Notes: generated by a model not told the origin, from the letters alone. A stretch of 24,461 nt of DNA from Chara braunii (GCA_003427395.1 BFEA01000063.1:1989497-2013957), one strand, 5' to 3'. Numbered from the stretch's first letter, positions 1 to 10,651 are shown. Made by a program: numbers and translations.

Positions 1-106
<106 letters not shown>

Positions 107-120
107 TACACACGCATATA

Positions 121-485
121 CATTCTCCTGTCTATTGATGGGAAGCACCACCTGCTGGAAATTGGATCCAGCATCCCATGAACATCGTGAATAAAGCACC
201 AATGGGGACCCCCACACACACTTTCTTCGAGTTGTGTATAACGAACATGAGAAAACATACATACAACATAATCATTACCTTACCCTCCGCGAACCACATA
301 AACAAACGAACTACGGGCTGCGCACTCGTGCCCTCACGGTAATTCAATCAGAGTTGCGTTTTATGCCATTGATACCTTCAAAGTTTATTCGCAGTCTGTC
401 AAGGTTCCGTTTTATGCCCTTGAGACTTTTAACGTGTCGGTGGTCGTTTAGGAGGGCGGTCAATTTTGAGGTAAGGGTATATGAC
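121..485 (+). repeat. Dispersed repeat, copy 1
   Basis: This 365-bp segment matches 5782-6063 over most of its length. Shared landmarks are a core reading CACCTGCTGGAAAT..GGTCCAG, then CATCCCATG, AATAAAGCACC, GAGAAAACATACATACA, AACTACGGGCTGC and a tail with GTCGTT..AGGAGGG. Copy 1 has about 70 extra bases near 345-420, which hold an internal near-duplication of CGTTTTATGCC. The core can fold (GCTGGA pairs with TCCAGC). Both copies follow a CA microsatellite, so the microsatellite may be part of the element. Class is unknown: it could be a SINE-like or MITE-like element, and no coding capacity is seen. Confidence 0.8.
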
Positions 486-2957
486 AAACATTTGGGTATT
501 CTTTCAGTTATGATCTTATTAGATTGACTTTGTTGTGACATTCATTACTTAGAGTTACATGGAATGTTGTCAACTAAAGGTTGACTTTCTTTCACTATTA
601 TTTTTTGTGTGTGGATTGATGTATATTTTGATTAATCAGTTTAACATGACTCTCATTCATTCTGAGATTATTTATTTTGTATATATCTGATGCATTTTTA
701 TCGCGTGGATACATCTTATCTACCGTTGAGATGTTCGGCTTGGATCATCATGAAATTTCATACAAAAACATTTGTCAATGAATTGTTTCGTTGTTGTTTT
801 GTTATAAGTTTGTTATTACATCACAATAAATTTCTAATGAAATTGTGAATTTTGTAGGTGGTAGTGATGCTCACGCCGAAGCTATGTTGCTGGTCCATAG
901 TGAGATGTTGTCTTCCGGAACGCAAGTGGTTTGGGAAAGTGAGACTACACTATCACTGAAAGGGAGGAAGGTGTTGAGGTTTAGTTATAATGTTTCCTAT
1001 AGGGTAGGCGACTATTGTTTGTCATAAGAGGAGGAGTGACTACCTAATCTCGTGTAAAACATGATCATCGTACTTGTATGGCCGAGGTTTAGCCAGCCTT
1101 GATTGTATGAGGTGCGACTATACTACTCTACATGCAAATGGCTAATGAGATCGAAAACACTGCAACCGAAAGAAATGTGGTGAGGCTCGAATCTAAAACG
1201 GAGTTTGGTGTCGACATGTTATCCATTGAAGAGGATTACACCACTCCTCGACGCGTATCACAAATAGTTCAGAAGTAACGGGCGTGGTAACTTATGTGGA
1301 TCGGAATGCGTTTTAAACTTAGACGATAGACTTTTGATAAATGATTTGTCTCTATATGGTTCATTCAAACTTTGTTTGAACAGGTTTCAGAAAATTGATA
1401 CGTTTAAAAGGTTTATCAAGGGTTATTCTTGATGCAATACGAGTATCACCCGCATGAAAACAGTTTTGAAAATAGTCGGAGGGGTTCTGATACCATTCTG
1501 AAAGACTACATATTTTTTTTAGTGGTGGCGAGTAAAACCATTATAAAAAAGATCCCCTACATTGGAGACTTCTATAGGCTAGACCTAGGTCCAGACGAAA
1601 TCTAGTACCATTTCATCCATTTACGTGGGTTTTATTGATTTTAAGCTTCTGAAGGTTGAATGCAATTTTATTGTTGTGTTGCTATTATGAATATGTTGGT
1701 CGAAAAGGTTCGGCTTAATTCCAAACGATTGTTTCAACTTTCAAGTGAATTGTTCTGTATTATGATTTTCGTTCTCATATTGAAACTTCATAAAAATCTT
1801 GAATTTTATTCTAATGTGAACGACGGGGAAGTCGTTCAATGGGGTTCGAGAACGGTGTCGGTGAAGATACCCTTACAAGGGTATCTGCTCGGTATTTTTA
1901 AATGTCAGAGGATGTCCAACTCTTGTAAATCTTTTTTTAATTTACTGACTTGATGAGGCTAACGTATCTACCAAAAAGTTAATTCGGACCAACCTATGAC
2001 CGATGCGCTCGACAACGTCTCCTCAATACATGGACGAAATTGTCAATTCCTGAAAGGTCACCCTTCGACCAGTGGGGGGAGATTTTTAGGCAGCCTCTGT
2101 TTGGAAATAGGTGAATCACGGACAACATGTATCTCTAACTTCCCATGACGAGAATGAGTCAAACATGGGGCATTGCGAGTGGAAGGCCTATGCAAGAGAT
2201 CAGGGAATAGAAAAACGTAAAACGAATGAGGTCATGGTTGTGGTATTGTCATCACACTGAAGTGGCCTTGGCTTAATTGATTGAAAACTTCCCTCTAGCA
2301 TGATACTCTATTTAAAGAAGGGGTCCAATGTTCAAGGACGGGGACTGGGTCAAGCTCCCTAGGGACCCGGGCTTGGTTGGGATGACGCACATAGTCGATT
2401 GCAGTGACGTGCTAGTCCAAATATATACGTTGAGGAGGGAGCACACCCTGATAGGGAATGCCGATCAGAGAGATGCAGATGGTCTTTCAGTCGATAACGC
2501 CAATGGTGGATCCGCCAATTGACCATTGTGAATGGCAGTGGAACCAGGAGGAAAGAGAAAAAAAGGGGAAAAAAGAGGCGAAGTTCATATTGAGTTTTGG
2601 CGACACGAACATCAGACCGACATACCGTATGTTGAAACACAAAAAGGATTGGCGGGATACGGTCTCTGATAAATGACAGATCTTAACGTAGATTTGAGTC
2701 TCTTGCATCTCATTCAATGGTTCCGTGAAACCAAATTACGATAGGCCAAAACCTCCTCGTTGCAGTGGCAGATTAGGCACCGGTGCTTCCCAACTAGCAA
2801 CTGGCTGGTCGAGCATACTAGACTGGAACAGCAGGGACGGACACTGCCTTGGTGCAAAAAATGATTGCGTAGTTACCCACCTATGAAATAATTGAAACAA
2901 CAGAGCATAATTTTCTACAATGTTCCTCGTTAATACTATTTTGGTGATGGTGGGACA
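486..2957. other. Gene-poor stretch, no recognisable gene
   Basis: The first half is AT-rich and stop-dense. From about 1900 to 2720 the composition becomes more balanced and several short frames stay open, for example 2328-2522 on the plus strand, whose product contains KDGDWVKLPRDPGLVG. This looks like possible decayed coding DNA, but I cannot assign a family. No RNA gene, long repeat or microsatellite is visible here. Confidence 0.5.
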
Positions 2958-3763
2958 TTATATGGCGACAAATGGTCCCTGGCACCGGGTGGGCATGAGA
3001 CTGGTGGAAATTACTACGAGATTTTGCGAAGAACGGTTGGGGGGAAAAAGGATGGGGTGGATGACATACATAACTTGGTCAGGAGATGACCCCGAGTGAG
3101 AGAGGGAGGCGGGGCAAGGGGAGACATGCCCATAAGCTACAAGTTGTCTTTTCCAGACTGGGTCGTGATTTACCAATTTGACCCCACCATCCCCTTGAGA
3201 CCAGCAAATTTTGCACTGATCAATTTCACAAAATTGACGTTGGAAACTTGCACGGAATTTTTCTGAGTTCTTTTGTACACTCATCTTATACTCATCCAAA
3301 TTTCGCTTGTTTTCTCCCTTAAGGAGGGGGGCTGGTTGCAGGGGGTAGAATGGTATGATGGGGGGAAAGGACGCGCTCTGTTGAACAATAGTCCCCATAA
3401 AAGGAACAATAGTGATACTAGTTTTCTCCCATAAATTGATAGGATTTCTGGGCGAGGGACGACTCCCGCTGGTGACCCCCAGTGGTAAAATCCTTTGCCA
3501 GGGATGAAGGGATGTTGAATCCGGTTTTCAGCCGCTGGATTGTGCCCAATCCCCTGTCCCTCAATGTAATCAATGCTGGCAAAACAATATAACAATCTAA
3601 GTGCAAAAACGAACCAGCGAAACAAGAGAAACAACGCAGAGGATAGAAGTGTTTTCCAGGCGGGCAAGAAGACAGAAAGGAGGCCCAACTGGTGGTCCCC
3701 AGTGGCTCCTACTAGTACCTGGGCCAAGCTTTCCGAGTAGTAGACCCCTATTTTTTTGTTCAA
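2958..3763 (-). other. Two overlapping anonymous open frames
   Basis: Minus-strand frames of 146 codons (2958-3398) and 160 codons (3281-3763) overlap in different phases. Neither product shows a motif I recognise. The first has a hydrophilic part (EYKMSVQKNSEKFRASFQRQ) and scattered cysteines. No consistent splice sites join the two, and the right end runs close to the minisatellite at 3775. They may be fragments of an old coding sequence or chance frames. I do not assign a function. Confidence 0.15.
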
Positions 3764-3774
3764 TTAGTCCCTGG

Positions 3775-3917
3775 CATAGGACGCTGGACCCGGTTTCCAA
3801 CACGATTGGTTTTTGCAGTCCAAGGCATGGGACGCTGGACCTGGTTTCCAACACAATTGGTTTTCGCAGTCCAAGGCATGGGACGCTGGACCTGGTTTTC
3901 AACACAGTTGGTTTTCT
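3775..3917 (+). repeat. 51-bp minisatellite, about 2.8 units
   Basis: Units start at 3775, 3826 and 3877, each reading approximately CATGGGACGCTGGACCTGG followed by TTTCCAACAC and ending GCAGTCCAAGG. The third is cut short. The GCTGGACCTGGTTTCCA part is the reverse complement of the dispersed-repeat core at 150-180, so this array appears to be a local amplification of that core. Because 51 is a multiple of three, open frames run through it and give 17-residue repeats, which should not be read as protein. Confidence 0.92.
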
Positions 3918-3968
3918 CTGTTTATTTCATGCTCATGTTCTTCCTCAAACGTCTATGTATTTCATAAG

Positions 3969-4007
3969 CGACGCTGAGCTCGGTTCTCAGCACGTGCTGC
4001 TCCCCAC
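3969..4007 (-). repeat. Dispersed-repeat core, inverted
   Basis: Read on the minus strand this is GTGGGGAGCAGCACGTGCTG then GAACCGAGCTCAGCGTC. It matches the core GTGGGGAGCACCACCTGCTGG..TCCAGCGTCCC found at 140-175, 5795-5835 and 10955-11080. Only the core is recognisable. Confidence 0.6.
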
Positions 4008-4080
4008 ACATAGATTAGATCTTGTGTTCTTAAAAATAAACATAAAAAACGTGGGTCAATTCGAATACAGCTTGTACGCT

Positions 4081-4268
4081 TTCTGTTCAAATTTTGAAAA
4101 GAAAAAAACTCTTGTATTCCAGCACAACATTACCTTTTCTGTTCTTTTTTGAGGTCAGCGTTTGCCCTTGTGCTCCCCTTTTCTATTCAAATTTTGAAAA
4201 GAAAAAAACTATTGTATTCCAATACAACATTACCTAATTAGAGGTCAGCGTTTGCCCTTGTGCTCCCC
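4081..4268 (+). repeat. Tandem duplication of about 90-100 bp
   Basis: The segment from TTCAAATTTTGAAAAG to GAGGTCAGCGTTTGCCCTTG and TGCTCCCC occurs twice, at 4081-4178 and 4181-4268. The 28 bases from GAGGTCAGCG onward are identical. The copies differ by indels in the middle. This is recent, local and non-coding. Confidence 0.93.
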
Positions 4269-4289
4269 GCCACTGACAGGTTGCATGTT

Positions 4290-4405
<116 letters not shown>

Positions 4406-4741
4406 CAGTTTTATGCCTGTCAGTCTTTTTCCTGTTGTTTGTCCTCCCTCTAATTTTTTTTACTTTTTCTGTGTGCCCAATTGCGCACCCTTAAGTAGTG
4501 CCAAACAGTCGGTGGTTCCTCGTTTGGCGTGCCAACTGCACCCTTAGGGGGGCCGCTCGGTTCGGGATGTCTGTGTTGCCTATGGGTGATGACGGATGCT
4601 CGTCAGAGTGTCTCCCTGGCTCAGCGGGTGGTGGGAACCAACAGTCTGCGGGGTTCAGTCGTGATGTGAGTAGGTCATGCGCTGCTTTGCTTCATGTTGG
4701 ATGTGTGGACGGCCTCGTCTGCGCTCCGCCGCTGCCCTGCT

Positions 4742-5150
4742 GCCTGTCCTGCTTGCGTCGCATGTGGTTCTTTGCAGGTTGATGTGTTCGTTGTGCAATG
4801 TGGTTGTGTTGCTGGTGTTGCCTGGCGCTTCGCTGCTTCACTGCCTTGCTGCCCTTTCGCTGGCCGTGCCTTCCGTGTTTGCTGCTTGTGGGCCTTGTTG
4901 GTTCGTTGCCTTGTTGCGGGTGTCTTGTGCTTCGCTCCAGGGTTGCCGAGTTGCTGGTCTGCTCGCCTTGTCGTCCCTTGCAGTGTGGTTGCCTTGCTTC
5001 TGTTGCCTTGTGCTTCACAACATGGTTGGCCCGCTGCATGTCCTGCGTGCCAAGTCGTTCCTTGCAGTCGTTTTTGGCGTTGTGCAGCCGTGTTGCCTCT
5101 ACTGTGTTGCCTGGTGCTGCACAGGGTTGCTGCCGGCTGCCATGTTCCGC
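4742..5150 (+). repeat. Degenerate GC/T-rich repeat tract
   Basis: Phrases such as TTGCCT, TGTGCTTC, GCTGC and CCTTGCAG recur. Three similar segments, each a TGTCCTGC- or GGTCTGCTC-like start followed by a TTGCAG end, finish at about 4778, 4984 and 5069. Strand composition is strongly skewed to T, G and C, so all three plus-strand frames stay open and give Leu/Cys/Ala-rich products of 168-171 residues. These look like composition artefacts. No domain or start context supports a protein. Confidence 0.5.
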
Positions 5151-5741
5151 TTGGGGACAGTCTGCCTTCAACAAGGGTCAAAGGGTTCATGACCCAAACC
5201 ATCAAATAAGGAGATCCCGCAGATTGCCGAGGGTCCTAATGACTCGGTGCAACTCCAGCGAAACAATCTTGTTATCACCAATTTTTATTTCTTTCAGTTC
5301 TTGAACTTCTTGTCTTTTCATTTATTGTTGTTGCTTTTGCCGACTTGTGTTGTCCATTTCCAAGCTCGCCTTGCCCTTGCCCTTAAGCCTATGTCTATGC
5401 CTTTCGTCGGTACTACTTGTTTCTCAGCTTACTGTCTTTCCCTTGTCCTATCGTGTTCTTGTACCCGCCCGCCTCCCCTGTGCCCCCCAGCCTGTGTTTT
5501 GTTGTTGCTTGTCGTTTATGTGCCTCGTATGTCTCCCCTGTGTGCGTTATCTCCTGTTTGTTCTTCCCTGCCCCTTCCCTATGTGTTAGTCTGTTTCGCT
5601 TCAACAGTAGGGCGTTCCGCTCCTTGTTGTTTGCTTGTTTTGGTCATGCCATATGAAGTGGATGATTTATTTCCTGGTATGTTGCTTGATGTGCTTTTTC
5701 CACGCAGCTCGCCACGTCTGTTCATGTGGGGGGTTCGTCTC

Positions 5742-5746
<5 letters not shown>
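5151..5746. other. Pyrimidine-rich stretch, no gene
   Basis: The plus strand is C/T-rich, with many CCTTGCC, TTGTTG and CCCCTGTG words. Open frames exist in several phases because stop codons are rare in such composition. Nothing resembling a known protein, RNA or element is visible. Confidence 0.55.

Positions 5747-5781
<35 letters not shown>
5747..5781. repeat. (CA)n microsatellite
   Basis: About 17 CA units directly precede the second dispersed-repeat copy, matching the arrangement at 65-121. Confidence 0.98.
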
Positions 5782-5782
<1 letters not shown>

Positions 5783-6063
5783 TCTCCAGTCTATTGGTGG
5801 GGAGTGGCACCTGCTGGACACTCGGTCCAGTGTCCCATGAAATGGCATGAACATCATGAATAAAGCACCACCCGAGACCCCATATGCACGATGTGAAGTG
5901 AACACGAGAAAACATACATACAGAATAATCACTACCTTCCCCTTCCCCAACCACATCAACAAACAAACTACGGGCTGCACACCTGTGCCCTCATGGTAAA
6001 TCAATTCAACTTTCAACGTTGGTTGTCGTTCAGGAGGGTGGGGAATTTTCAGGTAAGGGCTTA
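5782..6063 (+). repeat. Dispersed repeat, copy 2
   Basis: Homologous to 121-485 over its length, with the same order of landmarks: TCTATTGGTGGGGAGT, CACCTGCTGGAC, GGTCCAGTGTCCCATG, AATAAAGCACC, AAAACATACATACA, AACTACGGGCTGC and GTCGTTCAGGAGGGTGGG. It lacks about 70 internal bases present in copy 1. The two copies are diverged enough to rule out an assembly duplicate. Confidence 0.8.
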
Positions 6064-6122
6064 GCAAGGGGCGGGGAATTTGAACAACCGGTAGCAAGGG
6101 GCGGGGAATTTGAACAACCTGT
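6063..6122 (+). repeat. 30-bp tandem repeat, two units
   Basis: Units 6063-6092 and 6093-6122 read AGCAAGGGGCGGGGAATTTG then AACAACC, and differ only near the last bases. The preceding 20 bases (GGTGGGGAATTTTCAGG) look like a degraded unit. Confidence 0.93.
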
Positions 6123-6974
6123 AAGTGACTGGGTATAAGAAGAAGCAAGGGGCTCAAAGCTGATTGGAGCGAAGTGCACATGAATTGCCGTATCCATGTG
6201 GCGTTGTGTCAAGTTGGACAATACAGCCTTGCAGCCTTGCCGGAGGGGTATGGTTCAAATTAAAAACGCCGCATTTTGGCTGTAGTGGTGAAACCACCAG
6301 TACCTTTCCCATGTATCAGCCACGGGCCCCTTGCCGCAGCTTTTGGAGGCCCAAAACAGAGCACCGACCGCCAATTAACTATATCAATGGCGGTCTGGCC
6401 CTGAGAGTTGCCCATGTTAACCACCGTGTATTTGTTGGAGAGAGACTTGCTTCCGTGGGCCAAGGGCGTCAATTCGAACGCGTGCTTGCACGGACGAGGT
6501 CTGAGGCCCAGACACAGGGATCCATAACTCAGTGAAAAGCCATTTGAATTGCACTTCTACACACTTATTTTTTTTTCCGGATTGTTTTCCTTTTCTTTGG
6601 CACTGGGGATGCCCGGGACCCCGCACACCCAGGCATGTATCCGCGCACAAGTTGGGTGCCCAGCCGCACACCCAGCCTAGTTTCCTTTTCCTTGTTTTTT
6701 TCTTTTATAGTCCTACCCCTCATAAGACCACCTCCCCCCCTCCCTGTTCAGCAATTCTCCCCAGAGCACCCCTACTCCCCCAGTTCTGCCTCACTGTCTA
6801 AGACTCAGGTAAATAACCCTTCTATCATCTTCAAGTTTGCGAGGTGACCTGACAGGGCAGTGGTTGTAGGCACCACAGCTTAGAAGCAATCCTCCCCCGG
6901 AATAAAAAGACAGATTTCTGCCTAAGGAACGAGCAAGGCACTCCAGACAAGCTCAAGCAAGGGTCATAAATAAC
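6123..6974. other. No recognisable gene
   Basis: Mixed-composition sequence with short frames in all phases, none longer than about 120 codons and none with motifs I know. A C-rich part lies at 6610-6790. No tRNA, rRNA or long repeat was seen. Confidence 0.5.
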
Positions 6975-7578
6975 CATGGCTACGCCGGACCCAGACCCGG
7001 ACCCGGACCCGGACATTTCCGGACATGGAACCGGACCCGTGTCCGGTAGTTTCCGGACATCCGGAATTCCGGACATTTCCAGACCTCCGGACATGTGGGC
7101 ATCCGGACGGTCCGGAAGTATGGACAGGTCCGGAAATGTCAGGACCATTAAAAAAAAAAAAACAAAAAAAAAAAAACCTGAAAAAAAAAGTATGTTAAGC
7201 AGAATAACAATGCAAACCACTTTTGCCGCAGAGTCATGTCAGAATTCCTAACCAAACTTGAGTTAAAAGTCAAAAACTTATAAAAAGCTTAAAAAAAGAC
7301 TTTAAAAACTAATAAAAGGTAATGAATTATTAATAATTAAAAATTTGGGGTTGTCTAATAAATTACTATAGATAGAGAGCATGTCCGGACCCCCCCAAAA
7401 AGCATAAACGGGCCTGAAAAAAACCCAAAACAATTTTGGGGGCTTGGCTCCTCAATGGGGAAGGGTCCTGGACCGTTTTTTTTTGTTTTTTTTTCCCTCG
7501 AAATTTTCCAGATCCGGACCTTCCAGACCGGACGTCTGGATTCCGGACTGAATCCAGACCGTCCGGATCGTAGCCATG
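6975..7578. repeat. CCGGA-rich fold-back region with inverted ends
   Basis: The ends are perfect 10-bp inverted repeats: CATGGCTACG at 6975-6984 and CGTAGCCATG at 7569-7578. Both are followed inward by CCGGAC-rich DNA. The left arm starts with a CCGGAC hexamer run (about 6985-7015) and then many TCCGGACAT and TTCCGGACAT words to about 7140. The right arm (7500-7565) carries inverted versions of the same words. The middle is A-rich and AT-rich. This could be a non-autonomous fold-back element. The open frame at 6976-7251 is a by-product of the hexamer and A runs. Confidence 0.6.
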
Positions 7579-7670
7579 TAAATAACTAATCAGAGAGAAG
7601 CATCAAGTCACAAAAAGAAAAGAGGAGAACTTCAGCTAAGGGTGTTTCTCTTTGTTTAGGGCTGTTGTCA

Positions 7671-7814
7671 TTTGAGGGCGCCGGACAGGTACCCTTACCT
7701 GGGGTCTTTCCAGAGGCAATTCGAACACACTTCGGTCCAATCTGCTCTGACCCCCCTGCAAGCTTGCGTTTGAGGGCGCCGGACAGGTACCCTTACCTGG
7801 CGTCCTTCCAGAGG
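7671..7814 (+). repeat. 46-bp direct repeat, period 98
   Basis: TTTGAGGGCGCCGGACAGG followed by TACCCTTACCTGG and TTCCAGAGG occurs at 7671-7716 and 7769-7814 with two differences. Each copy contains the perfect short hairpin CAGGTA-CCCT-TACCTG. The spacer between the copies is unique. Confidence 0.93.
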
Positions 7815-8009
7815 GTCAAAAATGAAGGGACAGTTTGAAAGTCAAAGGCCCTGTAGGTTTGGACCGGTCAGAACTTTTTTTTTTTTTTTTTTCAGAACTT
7901 GGGAGTCCTGGGCCAGTCGAAGGCGGAAAATCGCCACACTCTCCCAAATAAAAGAGAAAATCAGCACTGTTACAAGCTGCTGACATCAAATGGACGTAAA
8001 CACTACAGA

Positions 8010-8287
8010 TCGGACGGATATCCCCATCCAAATCTTGACATGACGGAAAGAGTGCAGGCGAGTACACCCTCCTCCGTTGCGGAGAAGTCCGGAGATACGT
8101 GACACAGAATTTCTCTGCGGATCTTGGAAATAAAAGAAGTTGGGTTTAGGGTTCCCCGATTTGTCACAAAAAACCTAAAGCTGCCAGGCGGTGAATCACT
8201 TTCCACATATCAACGAGTAGTGAGTACACCCTCCGTTTCTCGACCTATTGGCATCCGTTGGACGGATATCGCCGTCCAAATCTTGAC
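8010..8287 (+). repeat. Repeated palindromic box GGACGGATAT..
   Basis: The box CGGACGGATATCCCCATCCA followed by AATCTTGAC at 8010-8039 recurs at 8258-8287 as TTGGACGGATATCGCCGTCC then AAATCTTGAC. The second copy has a perfect 8-bp stem (TTGGACGG with CCGTCCAA). A second shared word, GAGTACACCCTCC, occurs at about 8070 and 8222 but on the other side of the box, so the whole is a shuffled duplication and not a simple tandem. Confidence 0.6.
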
Positions 8288-8817
8288 TGTTACAGATAGG
8301 CGGGATTTACTTCCGATTTGCTTGTTCACAATTCTTAGACCAACCGTGTCAACACGTCGGCACACTCAAATTTTTGCATGCAGCCTCCTAACACCCGCAG
8401 GTGAAGAAAATATAGTAAAAACAAAGAAAAAACTTCTGCACTGCACGCCACATCAATTTTTGTTGCTGTTGTTGTTCTTTTAATCGATAACGTTTATTGG
8501 AAGTGGTATTTCACTTGTGCCGCAAAGCTCCCACTTATTTTACACCTCTCATTGCTCTCAAGCCGTTTCACAGAGTCTTCTTTCACTCTGGTGGCAAAGA
8601 GATTGAGAAGAACACTTTTTTTTGCTCTCTGCTGCTACCTTAGGCGCTAGTGGTGATTGCTCTTATCAACACCCCTAGCACCCCGAGGGATGTTTTTCAC
8701 AAAAAAAAAAAGAAAAAAAAGTACCCCCGCAACTTGGTTCGGTGAAAAAATGTGACAGTTCCAATTGGTCTGCTTCGGAGACAGTGGTGGTTAGAAGGAC
8801 TTAAGGAGTAGTCTTTT

Positions 8818-8842
8818 GGGGGGGTGGGGGGGGGGGGGGGGG
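8818..8842 (+). other. G-run, G7-T-G17
   Basis: Twenty-four G residues interrupted by a single T. Such a run can form a G-quadruplex and is also a common place for sequencing length error. Confidence 0.9.
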
Positions 8843-9044
8843 TACAGACATCTGCGATGAGGATTGTTTAAGAATAAAAATTCCTCTGGAAAGTGAGGCC
8901 CTGTCCAATGACTGAAGTCCAGCTTTAAATATAAAACACTTTCTTGTATCCCATGATCGCTGCCTTTTCTTAGGGAGCAATAAAACTTAAAGACTTGAGC
9001 GCACACTCACACGATTGAGTCCAGTTACATAGAGGATGGGTCAA

Positions 9045-9079
9045 AATTGCAGTCAGATACATTCAGGAAAGTCCTTGAG
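9045..9079 (+). repeat. Copy of the CAGATxCATTxAGGAAAGTCC repeat
   Basis: ATTGCAGTCAGATACATTC followed by AGGAAAGTCC matches 19862-19890 inside the MITE-like element at 19783-19913, and more weakly 19831-19853. The flanks at 9000-9130 do not show the terminal inverted repeat clearly. Confidence 0.55.
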
Positions 9080-9213
9080 GGGTATGGCCTGAATGCAGAA
9101 CCGCCTGCATACCCAAAGTTTACGTTCTAAGGTATAAGCAGTTCAACCATAGGCTACCAGCCGGGACGACCCTAAGCTACCAGCCAGGACGAACAGGGCG
9201 CTTTCAACTGTTC

Positions 9214-9235
9214 AGGATGTCGGTAAGGACATCCT
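9214..9235. other. Hairpin AGGATGTC/GACATCCT
   Basis: A perfect 8-bp stem with a 6-nt loop. A related perfect hairpin, GATGTCC-GCAT-GGACATC, lies at 9627-9644. Neither is followed by a T-run, and no gene lies nearby to regulate. Confidence 0.6.
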
Positions 9236-9388
9236 TGCCCGGACCGACATGTCCGGGGGCTAGGTCCCGCTTACACGAATTAAGCGATATTGACCGTAGA
9301 TAGCAAAGATCAACGGCCGGAATCTCCTAATTTGCGCAAGTGGGACCTTGCCCCGGGTAGCCCGTTTGAAATCAGAAGGGGACCATAC

Positions 9389-9520
9389 CCACATGTCCGG
9401 ATAGACGGCATGGGTCCGGAGCCAAATGTCCGGATAGACAGCAGAGTTCCGGTCCCACATGACCGGATAGATGGCAGGGGTCCCGACCCACATGTCCGGA
9501 TAGACGGCAGGGGTCCGGAC
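9389..9520 (+). repeat. 33-bp minisatellite, four units
   Basis: Units start at 9389, 9422, 9455 and 9488, each approximately CCACATGTCCGGATAGACGG followed by CAGGGGTCCGGAC. Unit 4 is the cleanest, and units 2 and 3 carry several substitutions. As 33 is a multiple of three, both strands show open frames with 11-residue periodicity (for example AVYPDMWVRTP-like on the minus strand). The CCGGAC words link it to the 6975-7578 region. Confidence 0.93.
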
Positions 9521-10253
9521 AGGCTCTTAGCATTAGCCTGACTTGATTAATTCCATATATATGAGGCTGGCCCTACACAACACAACGATTTGTCAATGCT
9601 TACATCAGGGTTCTCCTTATGTTCGGGATGTCCGCATGGACATCTTGTCGCTGAATGGTTGAGAAAAAGACCACTGAGTTCCTGTCCTGACGAACACAAT
9701 ATAAAAGTAACCACCCCAAGCCTTTTTTTTTGTGTCACCCTACTTTTGGGGTTGTGCCTCGTTGCATACACGTCCAGGCGTGCGTGTGAGCTGTGCGCCG
9801 CACGTGCATGCCACGCCTGCACGCAGTCTACTGCAGGTATGACTGGAATCATTACCTGCTCATGATACATTCAGATTTGAGAATGTTCTCGAAATGATGG
9901 TACGACCGCCGCCTTCACCCCATAAAACACCCGTTCAGTATTGCTGTGTCTAGACTGAAAGTTTCCCCAAATATAAAGACCGGATGTTTTATTCGGATGA
10001 AGACAGTAGCGCTCTAAACAGAGTCGAGCGATTACTACTTATTAGCATGGCCCCATGTCCAGCCAGGCTTTTCACCCAGAAGCCCTGCAGCCTTTTTTTT
10101 TCGGTGTTTTTTCTCAGAAAACAAGGCTCCTTCTATTCTGAGCAGAGTCAGTCTGGTTCCCATTCGACCCGCATTTCAAAAACATAAATACAACGCTTTA
10201 TCAAAAAAAAAAAAAAAAAAAAAAAAAACTCCCCACGTTACAGCCTGGGGAAT

Positions 10254-10301
10254 ACTGACAGCATTGATTTTTTCTTCCCTTGGGAAGAATTAACTGTCAG
10301 T
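10254..10301. other. Nested hairpin, copy 1
   Basis: The outer stem ACTGACAG/CTGTCAGT is perfect. After a CA bulge, TTGATT can pair with AATTAA. The inner stem TTCTTCCC-TT-GGGAAGAA (10272-10289) is also perfect. A related hairpin with a different outer stem lies at 10608-10651. No protein reading is likely. It could be a small fold-back element or a structured RNA. Confidence 0.75.
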
Positions 10302-10358
10302 TTGAACCCATAACCCATACATATACATTCTGTCAGAGACCTCCCCCTCCGGTAGCAA

Positions 10359-10360
<2 letters not shown>

Positions 10361-10407
<47 letters not shown>

Positions 10408-10453
10408 TTTTCTCCTGTAGCAATTTACCCACCCCTGTAGCAAGTTACCTACA
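10361..10453 (+). repeat. (TTA)n microsatellite and 20-bp tandem
   Basis: TTA repeats run from 10361 to about 10406. They are flanked by the word GTAGCAATTT at about 10352 and followed by two 20-bp units (CCTGTAGCAATTTACCCACC-like) at 10414 and 10434. The microsatellite seems to have expanded inside this short tandem. Confidence 0.9.
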
Positions 10454-10607
10454 AATAAACATTTTTAAAAGGCAAACCAAGAAAGAAGAACAGAAAAAAA
10501 GACAAGTGCTGAAGTGCCCTACTTAGCCTGCTCCCAACATACTCTGCTAAAACCCTAACCCTAAAATAGTGCTCGTCTATGACCTCATTTTCCTGCCTGT
10601 GGGCCTG

Positions 10608-10651
10608 AGGCATTGATTGATTCTCCCTCTCGGCAGGATTAACCAATGCCT
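10608..10651. other. Nested hairpin, copy 2
   Basis: The outer stem AGGCATTG/CAATGCCT is perfect. After one A/C mismatch, TTGATTCTCCC pairs with GGCAGGATTAA with one internal mismatch. The loop is TCTC. It shares CATTGATT and ATTAA with the hairpin at 10254-10301 but uses different outer-stem bases that still pair. Confidence 0.7.

Larger units (their letters stand above)
7815..9030. other. Intergenic-looking sequence, no gene
   Basis: Contains a poly-T run (about 7873-7891), A-rich runs near 8700 and the repeated palindromic box described separately. The style (GGTTTAGGGTT, GGACGGATAT..CCGTCC) resembles plant intergenic or promoter-proximal DNA, but no TATA box or transcript can be assigned. 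Confidence 0.4.

Noticed and set aside
3601-4152. 183-codon plus-strand frame
   Set aside because: Its middle is the 51-bp minisatellite read as a 17-residue repeat. No conserved domain, and the rest is duplicated non-coding DNA.
4675-5304. Several overlapping 168-176-codon frames on both strands
   Set aside because: All reading frames are open at once in a T/G/C-skewed degenerate repeat. The products are Leu/Cys/Ala-rich or Gln/Thr/Arg-rich without domains.
9389-9520. CRISPR-like array
   Set aside because: The four 33-bp units are contiguous without spacers, so this is a minisatellite.
9260-9541. Open frames with 11-residue repeats on both strands
   Set aside because: The 33-bp minisatellite period is divisible by three, which keeps frames open by itself.
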